From NCBI GenBank assembly GCA_903833275.1, contig CAILEP010000008.1:174910-238909 (forward strand): a stretch of DNA of 64,000 bases, given 5' to 3'. The stretch comes from an uncultured Bdellovibrionales bacterium. GTDB taxonomy: Bacteria > Bdellovibrionota > Bdellovibrionia > Bdellovibrionales > UBA1609. Under the pieces are notes generated by a model. It was not told the origin of the DNA. It did no database searches and saw only the letters and a list, made by a program, of their open reading frames with translations. Positions 43,047-51,556 of this stretch are shown here, one piece after another. A program made the position numbers and the translations under genes. The number at the start of each line of letters is the position of its first letter. Position 1 is the stretch's first letter.

Positions 43047-44675
43047 TCACTGGCCGTGACGCGCTTTAAAGAAGCCGGCTCGACAGAATCGACCGGTCGC
43101 CAAATAGCTCGCCGCCCCAGCCAAAATCGCCGTGGCCAGCGCAACGCCGAGGTTAAAACCAACACCCATTTCATCCAACCACAGTCGCTTAGCACCAATT
43201 AAAACAAGAACCAAAATCACAACTGGCGGAGTCAAGCGGGCCACAAACACCAACAGGGGTTTAGCCATCGAAAGCAACCCTCTCGCCACCGAAAAAACTT
43301 CGTTCGACTGATAAAAGTGGCGGCGTAAGCTGAACATGAGCAGCAGGCCTAGGCCGATCGATGTCGCGATAGACGTAAATAGGGTCGCCAGCATCAATTG
43401 CTTAAGACTCGCCTCTTGCTCCAACAAATATCTTGCCACGAAAAAATGAAATCCAAGGCTCGCGAACGAAAGACTGGCGCCGGCCCAAAGCGATCTTGCC
43501 GCGTGTAAGCCCGCCAACATCAATCGCGAAAATCCCAAAAAAATCAAAATAATCGCATTGATTTGAATAACCAACGTCGTCATCATAACTTCGCTTTCTC
43601 GAAAAAGCCCATGCTGAAAGAGCACTCGCACAATCGGCTCAGCCAGAAACCAAAGACCAATGGCACAAGGCAATAAGAGAAAAAACAGAACCTCTGCTTG
43701 AGCAAAAAAATTTTCAACAAAATCGACGTGTTTCTTTTCAATCCAATAGCGTGAGAGTGTTGGCAAAAGCGCGCTGCCCAAGCTGACGGCTACGAGAGAA
43801 AGGGGCAATTCAAGAAGTCGGTCGCCCAAATAGATAAACGAAAGCGCCCCGGCCGCTAGTTGCGAGGCAAAATAGATATTTAGCAAAGCCACAGCCTGCC
43901 CGCCGCTTAGACCCGCGATGGCCGGCACCAAATTACGAAAAAATCGCCTCACCTCAACACGAACCTCAATTCTTAGCGCCTCCGGCATCGGAGCAGATCG
44001 AAAAATATCTCGAAGCTCAGGGCCGACAGCCCATATGGCCATAATGTTTTGAGTGAGACCGCCAGCCAGCACCCCCCACGCCAGTTGGTCTCCTGATACT
44101 CTTAAAGAAGGCATAAACATTGAAATAATAAGTAATAAATTAAAAAGCGCTGGGGCCACGGCCGGCCAGAAGAATCGACCGTGCGCCTGCGCGATCGCAC
44201 TTACAAAAGCATAGCTCGTCACCAAAAAGAAATAGCCGAATATCAAACGACCGAGCCAAAGAGTGAATTCAAATTGGGCCGAATCGAGGGCGAACTCGGG
44301 GCCGGTCACCAAGTGCGCCAACAAGGGTCTCATCATTACGATCGCAAGCACCGTCAAGGCCGCGGCCGACGCAAGCAACGCAAACCCGGCCACTCGCGCA
44401 AACGCCTTGGCCAGGGCCGGTTGCATACGATGACCCGAATAGAGCGGGACAAAGGCAGCAGCAATACTCCCCTCGCCCAATACGCGCCGAAATAGGTTGG
44501 GCAAACGAAAGGCCACAACGAAAGCGTCAGTGACGTTTCGGGAGAATAACGAGGTCAAAAGTATGTCGCGAAAAAGCCCTAAAATGCGCGAACTTAATGT
44601 GCCCAGGGCCATGCGGCCTGCAGCCAAAGTGACTGCTTCGCTTTCAGATTTAATGCCGCTTCTGACTTGTTGCAT
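43047..44675 (-). CDS. murJ: lipid II flippase MurJ
   Basis: 542 residues with about fourteen hydrophobic segments of the MOP superfamily. The N-terminal SRILGLFRDILLTSLFS...DAFVVAFRLPNLFRRVLGEGSIAAAFVPLYS is the MurJ signature, with the Arg and acidic residues of the substrate cavity. It moves lipid II across the inner membrane for peptidoglycan synthesis. First gene of the block running to tsaE; divergent from rpsT. Confidence 0.95.
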   Translation of the reverse strand: MQQVRSGIKSESEAVTLAAGRMALGTLSSRILGLFRDILLTSLFSRNVTDAFVVAFRLPNLFRRVLGEGSIAAAFVPLYSGHRMQPALAKAFARVAGFALLASAAALTVLAIVMMRPLLAHLVTGPEFALDSAQFEFTLWLGRLIFGYFFLVTSYAFVSAIAQAHGRFFWPAVAPALFNLLLIISMFMPSLRVSGDQLAWGVLAGGLTQNIMAIWAVGPELRDIFRSAPMPEALRIEVRVEVRRFFRNLVPAIAGLSGGQAVALLNIYFASQLAAGALSFIYLGDRLLELPLSLVAVSLGSALLPTLSRYWIEKKHVDFVENFFAQAEVLFFLLLPCAIGLWFLAEPIVRVLFQHGLFRESEVMMTTLVIQINAIILIFLGFSRLMLAGLHAARSLWAGASLSFASLGFHFFVARYLLEQEASLKQLMLATLFTSIATSIGLGLLLMFSLRRHFYQSNEVFSVARGLLSMAKPLLVFVARLTPPVVILVLVLIGAKRLWLDEMGVGFNLGVALATAILAGAASYLATGRFCRAGFFKARHGQ

Positions 44676-44747
44676 CGGGCCACCAGTTATGGTACATCGC
44701 TGATCTAATTATTTGTAATTAAAACAGTACTACACTGGAGGATACTC

Positions 44748-45083
44748 TTGGCAACCGACAAACCCGCAAAAGACGGTGCAGCAAAAGAAGGCGCAGCCCC
44801 GAAGAAAAAACTTGTTAAAGGCCGCCATCGCTCTGCGATGAAACGCGCGCGACAAAGCATTAAACATGCTGAACGCAATGCCGCCTGGAAGAACCAAGCC
44901 AAAACATTCGAAAAACGAGTTGTGGCCGCCATCCAGAAAAAAGATGTTTCTGAAGCTAAAAAAGCTCTCATTGTGTTCATGAGCGCAATTGATAAAGCCG
45001 CTCAACGTGGAGCCGTTCACGTTCGCCGTGCCGCCCGCCGTATTGGCAGCCTGTCAAAACAGGTCGCTCGAATACATCCCTAA
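44748..45083 (+). CDS. rpsT: 30S ribosomal protein S20
   Basis: The S20 core begins at about residue 26 (HRSAMKRARQSIKHAERNAAWKNQAKTFEKRV) and ends GAVHVRRAARRIGSLSKQVARI. The initiation codon is TTG at 44748 with GGAGG seven bases upstream. About 22 extra Lys/Ala-rich residues precede the usual start. Divergent from murJ. Confidence 0.94.
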   Translation: MATDKPAKDGAAKEGAAPKKKLVKGRHRSAMKRARQSIKHAERNAAWKNQAKTFEKRVVAAIQKKDVSEAKKALIVFMSAIDKAAQRGAVHVRRAARRIGSLSKQVARIHP

Positions 45084-45087
45084 TTTA

Positions 45088-45504
45088 TTAAGGTAGATTT
45101 TCGAAGATTGCGTCGCCCGTATTCGCGGCGACGTAATTTCTAATTTGTCTCTTCATTTCAAATTCGATTTTTTCAAACGAAACACCAAAGCGTGTTTGCT
45201 CGCCTGGGTTTTTGGGCGCCAAAACGTAAATCACTTTTGCCAGCAAGCTCCCTTTAAAAACGCCGGGTATTCGAACTGTCACAACCAAAAGATCTTTCAC
45301 ATTGAGTGGCACCGGAGACTCAATCAGTAAACCGCCCTCGCCAATTTCAAAAGCCTTGCCGAGAAAGTACTCCCCGCTGATCAAGAGGCCGACGGATTGA
45401 TGAATGGCCCTTCGGGGCACGCGCCGTCGAGCCGTTTGCTTGCTATAAAGACTTTTCATTTGATCCGCGTCAACGGTGCCCATTACGGGCTTCAAATCGC
45501 TCAT
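45088..45504 (-). CDS. PilZ-domain protein
   Basis: 138 residues. RRRVPRR (switch) and a degenerate second motif GEGGLLIES instead of D/NxSxxG, then the beta-barrel (LLVVTVRIPGVFKGSLLAKVIYVL...TRFGVSFEKIE). The altered motif makes c-di-GMP binding uncertain. Separated from holA by 104 bases and convergent with rpsT, with four bases between stops. Confidence 0.78.
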   Translation of the reverse strand: MSDLKPVMGTVDADQMKSLYSKQTARRRVPRRAIHQSVGLLISGEYFLGKAFEIGEGGLLIESPVPLNVKDLLVVTVRIPGVFKGSLLAKVIYVLAPKNPGEQTRFGVSFEKIEFEMKRQIRNYVAANTGDAIFENLP

Positions 45505-45608
45505 GCGATCTTATCGGCTTTTGGCCTGTCGCGCTCTATATAAACAGCCAAATATAAGGGCGTGAAAACTTAAGATTGTGTCTCAAAATGGATCAAATCG
45601 CGCAAAAA

Positions 45609-46658
45609 CTAGCAGGTTCTCACAATAAAATTCTCGAGCCAGATATGCGAAGAAACGGGCGATGATTTGAGTGCCTTGTCGGTTTCGTGAAGTGCCCGAA
45701 TGGTCGAGGTGATTTTGTCACGATCCCAAGCGCGGGCCTGCTCAAGATATTGCCTTAAGAAAAATTCAGGGACACCCACTTTTTCAGAAAGCCGTGGGCC
45801 GCTTAGCCCTAACTTTTTACCCTCATAAATCGCCGACAAAATACGAACTTGCCGATAAATAAGCGACAAAATACCAATTTCGTTTTGCCCCTGCTCAAGC
45901 AAACGAGCCAAACAAACCAAAGCTTCGGCCCGATCGCGACGACCGAGAGCATCAGTGAGATTGAAGACGCTTTCAATGCGCGCCCGTGAGACCACCTTTA
46001 AAACATCTTCAACATCAACAGTCTTTTTGTCGGCGCCCATGTATTGCTGAATCTTCTTAATCTCATTCTGAATTTCGCTCAAACTTGTGCCGACAAGTTG
46101 CTGAATAACCCCCACCGCTTCAGGAGTAAATTTTAGGCCATGCAAATAAGCAATGTAATCAACCCAGCTCGCCACTTGATTCTCAAAAGGTTTCTTGAGT
46201 TCGACGAAAATAGAATTTTCGTGCAGCTTTTTGATCATTTTTTTACGTTTGTCGATCTTGGTCGCAACGATCACCAATGTAGCGGTGTCGATGGGGCGCT
46301 CGATGATGGGCTCAAGTGCTGCCCATGCTTCGTCTTTCAACGCATCAACGTTCTTATAAATGACCAAGCGGCGGTCGGACATCATCGGCAGAGTTTCGAC
46401 AGCATCACGCACTTGGGCCACCGTGGTTTCGGGGGCCATAAACGAATCATAGTTAAAATCGCTCAGCCCCTCGGACAAAACTTTTTTCTTAAGGGCCTCG
46501 AGGGCTTGATCAAGCAAGAAAAGCTCTTCGCCATAAAGCACATAGATCGCTGCCGGCTTGCCCTTATCGAGACTCAATTGAAGCTTGCGAAGATCCCAAT
46601 CAACAGTCGGCTTAGAAGAATATTTAGTTGAAGATTTCGAAGTCTTTTTATCCGTCAC
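45609..46658 (-). CDS. holA: DNA polymerase III delta subunit HolA
   Basis: 349 residues. The N-terminal nucleotide-fold (PAAIYVLYGEELFLLDQALEALKKKVL) and the DNA pol III delta helical domains (LPMMSDRRLVIYKNVDAL; EIGILSLIYRQVRIL) match the clamp-loader delta. It opens the beta clamp. Twenty-seven bases after lptE, a frequent neighbour. Confidence 0.92.
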   Translation of the reverse strand: MTDKKTSKSSTKYSSKPTVDWDLRKLQLSLDKGKPAAIYVLYGEELFLLDQALEALKKKVLSEGLSDFNYDSFMAPETTVAQVRDAVETLPMMSDRRLVIYKNVDALKDEAWAALEPIIERPIDTATLVIVATKIDKRKKMIKKLHENSIFVELKKPFENQVASWVDYIAYLHGLKFTPEAVGVIQQLVGTSLSEIQNEIKKIQQYMGADKKTVDVEDVLKVVSRARIESVFNLTDALGRRDRAEALVCLARLLEQGQNEIGILSLIYRQVRILSAIYEGKKLGLSGPRLSEKVGVPEFFLRQYLEQARAWDRDKITSTIRALHETDKALKSSPVSSHIWLENFIVRTC

Positions 46659-46685
46659 TCTACTCTGCTCGCTTTTGTTTCATGC

Positions 46686-47267
46686 TCAAAAATTCTCGGT
46701 CATCCGATCGTGCGCATCATTCATCATATCTTTTGCTAGCTGCTCGACAACCGTTTTATGTGCGCTGTGATTGTAAAGTGGGTCCACCGTGTTAAGCGTG
46801 CCAATACCCACCTGCGGCGCCTGGTAGACCTGCTCGCTATTAAAATCCCCTTGCCACAAAATTTTCTGATCTGAAATACGCCGTAATGCTACATGGGTCG
46901 AAATCAGAACTTGGTATTCAGCGGCCAGAACGGTGTTCGATGGTAATTTGATAATATTTGAATCGCTATTTGCCGAAATCAACGAGCTTGGTTTGAAGTC
47001 GATGGATTTAATCGTCCCCTCGATCACAATTGGCGCGCCAGCACGGTCAACGACTTGGGCGACCTGAGAGCGATCAAATTCACGCACCAGCGCGTCGGTA
47101 AAGTAACGCTCCATGCCCACTTCTTTGGTTTTGTTCTGAAATACAGGTACGGCGACTTGTTTATAGCCACCAGGCAACGTGCGCTGAGCATATCCAAAGT
47201 TGTAGGCACAACCGCCCATGAGGGCCAAAAACAAAACGCCCATCAAAGATTTAAAAATAAACTTCAT
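46686..47267 (-). CDS. lptE: LPS-assembly lipoprotein LptE-like
   Basis: 193 residues. Signal peptide with lipobox LMGGC, then CAYNFGYAQRTLPGGYKQVAVPVFQNKTKEVGMERYFTDALVREF, the pattern of LptE, the plug of the LptD barrel that delivers LPS to the outer surface. This indicates an LPS-bearing outer membrane. Upstream of holA on the same strand. Confidence 0.88.
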   Translation of the reverse strand: MKFIFKSLMGVLFLALMGGCAYNFGYAQRTLPGGYKQVAVPVFQNKTKEVGMERYFTDALVREFDRSQVAQVVDRAGAPIVIEGTIKSIDFKPSSLISANSDSNIIKLPSNTVLAAEYQVLISTHVALRRISDQKILWQGDFNSEQVYQAPQVGIGTLNTVDPLYNHSAHKTVVEQLAKDMMNDAHDRMTENF

Positions 47268-47329
47268 GCCCCGAGCCTAACACGACAAATTCGGCTGACT
47301 CAACCGCCGTTTTTAGGTATAAAATCGAA

Positions 47330-48493
47330 ATGTTCTTTAAGACCAAATACCCCTATCGCCTCCTAACACCCGGGCCTGTCCCGTTGCACCCTGAGGTGCA
47401 GCAGGTTTTAGCTGAGCCCATGATCCACCATCGCACACCCGAATTCGAACGCTGCCTGCGCAGTGTTTGCGAGCGCCTTAAAGACACGTTTTCGACTCAA
47501 GAACCCGTTTTTATTCATGCCTCAACCGGCACGGGCGCCATGGAGTCCGCCATCGTCAACACTCTCTCGCCCGGCGACAAAGTGCTTTGCATAATTTCGG
47601 GCAAATTCGGCGAACGCTGGGCCCAGATGTGCAAAATTTTTGGCATCGAGGTCGTCGCTCATAATGTCGAGTGGGGCCACGCCGTCAAATCTGAAGATAT
47701 TTCGCGAATATTGCGCGCTCAGCCCGACATCAAAGCCGTGTTCACTCAAGCTTGTGAAACCAGCACCGCGACGGTGCACCCGATACGTGAGCTTTCAACT
47801 CTCGTGCGCGAACGCTCTGATACAATTTTAATCGTCGACGGCATCACGGCTGTCGGCGCCATGGAGCTCGACATGGATCAATGGGGCATCGATGTCGTCA
47901 TTGGCGGCTCGCAAAAAGCCTTTATGCTGCCGACCGGCTTGAGCTTTATCGCCGTCAGCCACAAAGCCCGCCGCTTTATTGAACGCTCACGTTTGCCGAA
48001 ATTTTATTTTGATTTAAAGCTTGAGCAAAAGGCGATGGCTAAAGGCGAAACCCATTTTTCTACCGTCGTGCCGCTCATTCGCGCGCTCGATGTCTCGCTT
48101 AATTTTCTGACTGGCGAAGCCAAAAAGCGAACCCTCTCGCGAATTGAGAAATTGGCAGCGGCCACTCGAGCCGCGGCCCCAGCACTGGGTTTATCGGTCT
48201 ACTCGAAGGCCCCTAGCCCGTCGGTGACAGCCTTAGTGGTGCCCGAAGGCATCGACAGCCAAAAGCTGCGCGATCATATTGAAGAAAAATACAATATGAC
48301 GTTGATGGGCGGGCAAGATCAACTCAAGGGCAAAATATTGCGTATCGGCCACCTTGGCTACATCACTAACGACGACATGTTTGCACTTTTTGACATACTT
48401 TATCAGTCGCTGCACGATTTTGAATATGGCGGCTTGAAAAAATCGGGTCGCGAAGAGGCCCAGGCGATATTGAAAAAGCACTTGGCGAAATAA
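47330..48493 (+). CDS. alanine-glyoxylate/serine-pyruvate aminotransferase family protein
   Basis: 387-residue class V PLP aminotransferase. It begins with the family's LLTPGPVPLHPEVQ and FIHASTGTGAMESAI; the PLP lysine lies in GGSQKAFMLPTGLSF. The next gene is a phosphoglycerate-dehydrogenase-type enzyme, so the pair may perform the serine pathway steps, with this protein in place of SerC. The exact substrate cannot be settled from sequence. Confidence 0.87.
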   Translation: MFFKTKYPYRLLTPGPVPLHPEVQQVLAEPMIHHRTPEFERCLRSVCERLKDTFSTQEPVFIHASTGTGAMESAIVNTLSPGDKVLCIISGKFGERWAQMCKIFGIEVVAHNVEWGHAVKSEDISRILRAQPDIKAVFTQACETSTATVHPIRELSTLVRERSDTILIVDGITAVGAMELDMDQWGIDVVIGGSQKAFMLPTGLSFIAVSHKARRFIERSRLPKFYFDLKLEQKAMAKGETHFSTVVPLIRALDVSLNFLTGEAKKRTLSRIEKLAAATRAAAPALGLSVYSKAPSPSVTALVVPEGIDSQKLRDHIEEKYNMTLMGGQDQLKGKILRIGHLGYITNDDMFALFDILYQSLHDFEYGGLKKSGREEAQAILKKHLAK

Positions 48494-48525
48494 GCGATGA
48501 ACACATCAATAGCGAGAGCTTCGCA

Positions 48526-49452
48526 ATGAAAACGATCGTTTTAATCACTGATACCTTTACCGCTGAAGGGGTCGAGGCCCTACGAGAGAAGTTTGAAATT
48601 CGCGGCAGTAAACATGCGACTCCGACAGCGCAAGAGCTTCAAGGCGTCGAAGCAATGATCATTCGCTCGCGCACCAAAGTTAATCGCGAACTTTTGCAGC
48701 AAGCCCCCAACCTTAAACGCGTCGTTACTGCCACCAGTGGCTATGACCATATTGATCTCGAGGCTTGCGATGAGCGCGGGATTTCAACTTATTATACTCC
48801 TGATGCCAATTACAATGCGGCGGCTGAATTGACCCTTATGTTGATGCTGTCGGCCCTAAGACGACAACCCGAGATCACTAAAGTTTTACGCGAACAAAAA
48901 TGGAAAGACGCCTTAAAGCCGGGCCGCGAATTGAAAAATAAAATCGTCGGCATTATTGGCCTCGGCCGAGTCGGCGGCCGTGTCGCCGAACTTGCGCAGG
49001 CCTTTGGCGCTGAAGTTTTGGCCCACGACCCTTACACCGGAGACGAAAAATTTGAGGCCCTAAAGATAGCGCGATTGGGTCTCACCGAAGTACTCGTTCA
49101 AGCCGATATTGTGTCGCTTCACGTGCCGCTAACGAAAGAGACCCGGCATATTATTAGTCACGGCACCCTTGAGCACTGCAAAGATGGTTTTATTTTAATC
49201 AACACATCGCGCGGCCAAGTCGTTGACGAAGGGGCACTGATTTCGGCTCTTGAAAATGGCCAAATTACAGCCGCCGGGATGGATGTTTTCGAGCATGAGC
49301 CCCTATCTCGCGACTCGCGCCTTCGCAAAATGCCAACTGTAGTGTTAACCCCGCACGTTGGGGCCATGACAGACGAGGCTTTGAGCATGGCCAGTGAGCT
49401 CGCGGCCTTGACTCTGGCCAACCCGGCGTCGGCTGTGCTTATACCGCGATAG
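48526..49452 (+). CDS. serA: D-3-phosphoglycerate dehydrogenase-type 2-hydroxyacid dehydrogenase
   Basis: 308 residues with NAD-binding GIIGLGRVGGRVA, the catalytic Arg in LINTSRGQVVDE and the His in TPHVGAMTDEA. It lacks an ACT domain and the intervening domain, the short form of SerA found in many bacteria. GCGAGAG precedes the ATG. Thirty-two bases after the aminotransferase gene, supporting a shared transcript and a serine role. Confidence 0.82.
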   Translation: MKTIVLITDTFTAEGVEALREKFEIRGSKHATPTAQELQGVEAMIIRSRTKVNRELLQQAPNLKRVVTATSGYDHIDLEACDERGISTYYTPDANYNAAAELTLMLMLSALRRQPEITKVLREQKWKDALKPGRELKNKIVGIIGLGRVGGRVAELAQAFGAEVLAHDPYTGDEKFEALKIARLGLTEVLVQADIVSLHVPLTKETRHIISHGTLEHCKDGFILINTSRGQVVDEGALISALENGQITAAGMDVFEHEPLSRDSRLRKMPTVVLTPHVGAMTDEALSMASELAALTLANPASAVLIPR

Positions 49453-49568
49453 CCGCTTTCGCACGCAACCAACGGCAGGCGACACCCACCCTAATCAGCG
49501 TTAATTTCAATTTAACTTGCTGGGTCATGTGGTGAAAACCCAGAGGCTTTGTGGTTCATTAGCCCCCT

Positions 49569-50861
49569 ATGGCAGGCATAATCGTGATCGGCGCCCAATG
49601 GGGCGATGAAGGTAAGGGTAAAGTTGTCGACGTTTTTTCTGCGCAAGCAGATTTCGTCGTGCGCTATCAGGGCGGCGCTAACGCTGGCCACACTCTTGTC
49701 GTTGAAGGCAAAAAAACAATTCTGCATTTGATCCCGTCAGGTGTTTTGCACCCGACAGCGGTCTGCGTGATCGGCGCTGGGGTTGTGCTTGATATCGAAA
49801 CTCTCGCCGGCGAAATCGAAGCCCTTCAAGTTGCGGGCCTTCTCAAAGACCCCAAACAGCTTTTAATTTCAGACTCAGCCACTGTTCTACTCAGTTATCA
49901 TCGCGAACTTGATCAGGCGCGCGAAAGCGCCGCGGGTTTAGAAAAGATCGGCACCACCGGCAAAGGCATTGGCCCGGCCTACGAAGATCGCGCTTCTCGC
50001 AAAGCCATTTTATTCGGTGAGCTTTTCAACTCGAGCAATTTGAGACAAAAACTTGAGACGTCTCTCAAAGAGAAAAACTTTTTGCTCGAGAAAATGTACA
50101 AACGAAAACCGGTCGACGTCGACGAAGTGATGAAAACCATCACAAAGGTCGCCGAAAAACTAGCGCCGTTTCGCTGCAAAGACACCTCACTCGTGGTTTA
50201 CAAGGCCCTTAAGCAAAACCGCAAAGTGCTTTTCGAAGGCGCCCAAGGCACGCTGCTTGATCTTTTGCACGGCACCTACCCGTTTGTTACCAGCTCATCG
50301 ACTCTTTCAGGTTCAGCCTGCGTCGGCACCGGCGTTGGCCCCAATGTTATTGATAAAGTGATCGGGATTACAAAGGCCTACACCACCCGAGTGGGTTCAG
50401 GGCCCTTTCCGACTGAATTAATGGACGAAACGGGCGAACGAATCCGCGCTGTTGGCCAAGAATTCGGCTCAACCACGGGCCGCGCCCGTCGTTGCGGCTG
50501 GCTTGATCTCGTGGCTATGAAGTACGCCTTGCGCACCAATGGCATTACCAGCTTGGCTTTGATGAAGTTAGATGTTTTGAGCGGCCTTAAAGAAATTCGT
50601 GTTTGCACGGCCTATGAGCTCGATGGCCAAGTGATAAAAGATTACCCGGTTAGCCCTGGCGATCTTGAGCGCGTGCGCCCGGTTTATGAAAGTCTTCCAG
50701 GCTGGAATGAAGACATAACCGTTGTGAAAAATGTAAAAGATTTGCCTAAAAATGTGCAAGATTACGTGCAGTTTATCGGCAAAGAACTCGCCACCCCTAT
50801 TGATGTGCTTTCTGTTGGCCCAGGGCGCGAACAAACGCTTTGGCTCAAGCCACTTTTTTAA
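49569..50861 (+). CDS. purA: adenylosuccinate synthase PurA
   Basis: 430 residues. GAQWGDEGKGKVVDVF at the N-terminus with the catalytic Asp and His, GTTGKGIGPAYEDRASR, and the C-terminal GPGREQTLW. It converts IMP to adenylosuccinate. No Shine-Dalgarno-like sequence is visible before the ATG. A possible six-pair stem (CTGGGT/ACCCAG) lies about 20-50 bases upstream, of unknown meaning. Confidence 0.97.
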   Translation: MAGIIVIGAQWGDEGKGKVVDVFSAQADFVVRYQGGANAGHTLVVEGKKTILHLIPSGVLHPTAVCVIGAGVVLDIETLAGEIEALQVAGLLKDPKQLLISDSATVLLSYHRELDQARESAAGLEKIGTTGKGIGPAYEDRASRKAILFGELFNSSNLRQKLETSLKEKNFLLEKMYKRKPVDVDEVMKTITKVAEKLAPFRCKDTSLVVYKALKQNRKVLFEGAQGTLLDLLHGTYPFVTSSSTLSGSACVGTGVGPNVIDKVIGITKAYTTRVGSGPFPTELMDETGERIRAVGQEFGSTTGRARRCGWLDLVAMKYALRTNGITSLALMKLDVLSGLKEIRVCTAYELDGQVIKDYPVSPGDLERVRPVYESLPGWNEDITVVKNVKDLPKNVQDYVQFIGKELATPIDVLSVGPGREQTLWLKPLF

Positions 50862-50868
50862 GAAGTCA

Positions 50869-50931
50869 TTGACATCAATTCGCAATTACTTGAAATTAGC
50901 CAATCTTGCTTCCGATTAGAATTTTTCACGT
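50869..50931 (+). promoter_or_regulatory. candidate promoter region of the tRNA-Lys/tRNA-Glu unit
   Basis: TTGACA at 50869-50874 is a perfect -35; the best -10-like sequence is TAGAAT at 50917-50922, too distant to pair with it, and weaker boxes (AAATTAG) lie nearer. At least one of these is probably used, but the pairing is unsettled. Confidence 0.3.
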
Positions 50932-51007
50932 GATCCGCTAGCTCAGTTGGTAGAGCATCCCCCTTTTAAGGGGAGGGTCGATGGTTCAAGTCCATCGCGG
51001 ATCACCA
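50932..51007 (+). tRNA. tRNA-Lys (TTT)
   Basis: Seventy-six bases from GATCCGC to encoded CCA. The D arm is GCTC...GAGC, the anticodon stem TCCCC/GGGGA encloses CTTTTAA (anticodon TTT), and the T loop is TTCAAGT. All arms pair. Confidence 0.96.
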
Positions 51008-51049
51008 ATTTTTCTTTTCAAAAAGCATGGAAGTGTTCGCTGATTACGA

Positions 51050-51173
51050 GCCTTTTGAAAAGGTCATCAGATGCGAGGCGTTCAAGCCGAAATCGAATGA
51101 AGCCGTACTTATCGGTACGGCGAAAAGCGATTTCGGTGATTGCAACAAAGCAGATGATACGTTTTCAAAAGGC
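51050..51173. repeat. nested hairpin element between tRNA-Lys and tRNA-Glu (124 bp)
   Basis: Outer arms GCCTTTTGAAAA (51050-51061) and TTTTCAAAAGGC (51162-51173) are exact inverse repeats. Inside are CGAGGCGTT (51074-51082), a 9-bp stem CCGAAATCG/CGATTTCGG (51087-51095, 51128-51136), a 7-bp core stem GCCGTAC/GTACGGC (51102-51108, 51115-51121) and TTGCAAC. It is homologous in plan to the element at 15760-15884, with which it shares CGAGGCGTT but not the stem sequences. It would fold in the tRNA precursor between the two tRNAs. Confidence 0.7.
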
Positions 51174-51181
51174 TACGATGC

Positions 51182-51257
51182 GTCCCCATCGTCTAGAGGC
51201 CTAGGACAACCCCCTTTCACGGGGTAGACCGGGGTTCGAATCCCCGTGGGGACGCCA
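51182..51257 (+). tRNA. tRNA-Glu (TTC)
   Basis: Seventy-six bases from GTCCCCA to encoded GCCA. The anticodon stem ACCCC/GGGGT encloses CTTTCAC (anticodon TTC); the T arm is CCGGGG-type with loop TTCGAAT. It forms a pair with tRNA-Lys, both substrates of MnmA. Confidence 0.96.
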
Positions 51258-51312
51258 AAACTTTTTTTAACGACCGCGCAGTGGTCGCTAAAAAAAGTTT
51301 TTTGTTTTTGTG
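51257..51312 (+). terminator. Rho-independent terminator after tRNA-Glu
   Basis: A 19-bp stem with one mismatch (51257-51275 against 51283-51301) around a 7-base loop, its base formed by A/T runs and followed by T-rich sequence (TTTTG then TTTTTG). It starts at the last base of the tRNA. Confidence 0.75.
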
Positions 51313-51397
51313 GGGTACGAGACTTCAGGTGATGTACCCATCGACCGGGTGTTCGACCGCGAGGCAGGAGCCGAAGCGGCGCGAGACTCGCAAAGCG

Positions 51398-51440
51398 AGC
51401 GAGCCCGAAGGGCGAAGTACAGGATGTACTTCGCAATCCC
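51398..51440 (+). repeat. GGA-loop hairpin repeat, copy near tRNA-Glu
   Basis: GCGAGCCCGAAGGG followed by GCGAAGTACA, GGA, TGTACTTCGC (stem 51412-51421 and 51425-51434). The core is the exact reverse complement of 15640-15660. The remaining stretch 51313-51397 and 51441-51540 is GC-rich and without a gene. Confidence 0.6.
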
Positions 51441-51556
51441 CGCCTGGGCCCGAAGCCGTCACTGTTGTGGGCCGCCCGCCTTAGGACTTCGAACCTCCAA
51501 ACCTCTTGCCGATTCATTAATTAAATCTTTATCATTAAAGACAAGAGAGGATTTAG

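Noticed and set aside
46140..46631. A 163-codon frame antisense to holA
   Set aside because: Shadow of holA; no motif and no independent start signals.
51173..51517. A 114-codon frame antisense to tRNA-Glu and its flanks
   Set aside because: It overlaps a tRNA, a terminator and a repeat; composition is unlike the genes nearby.
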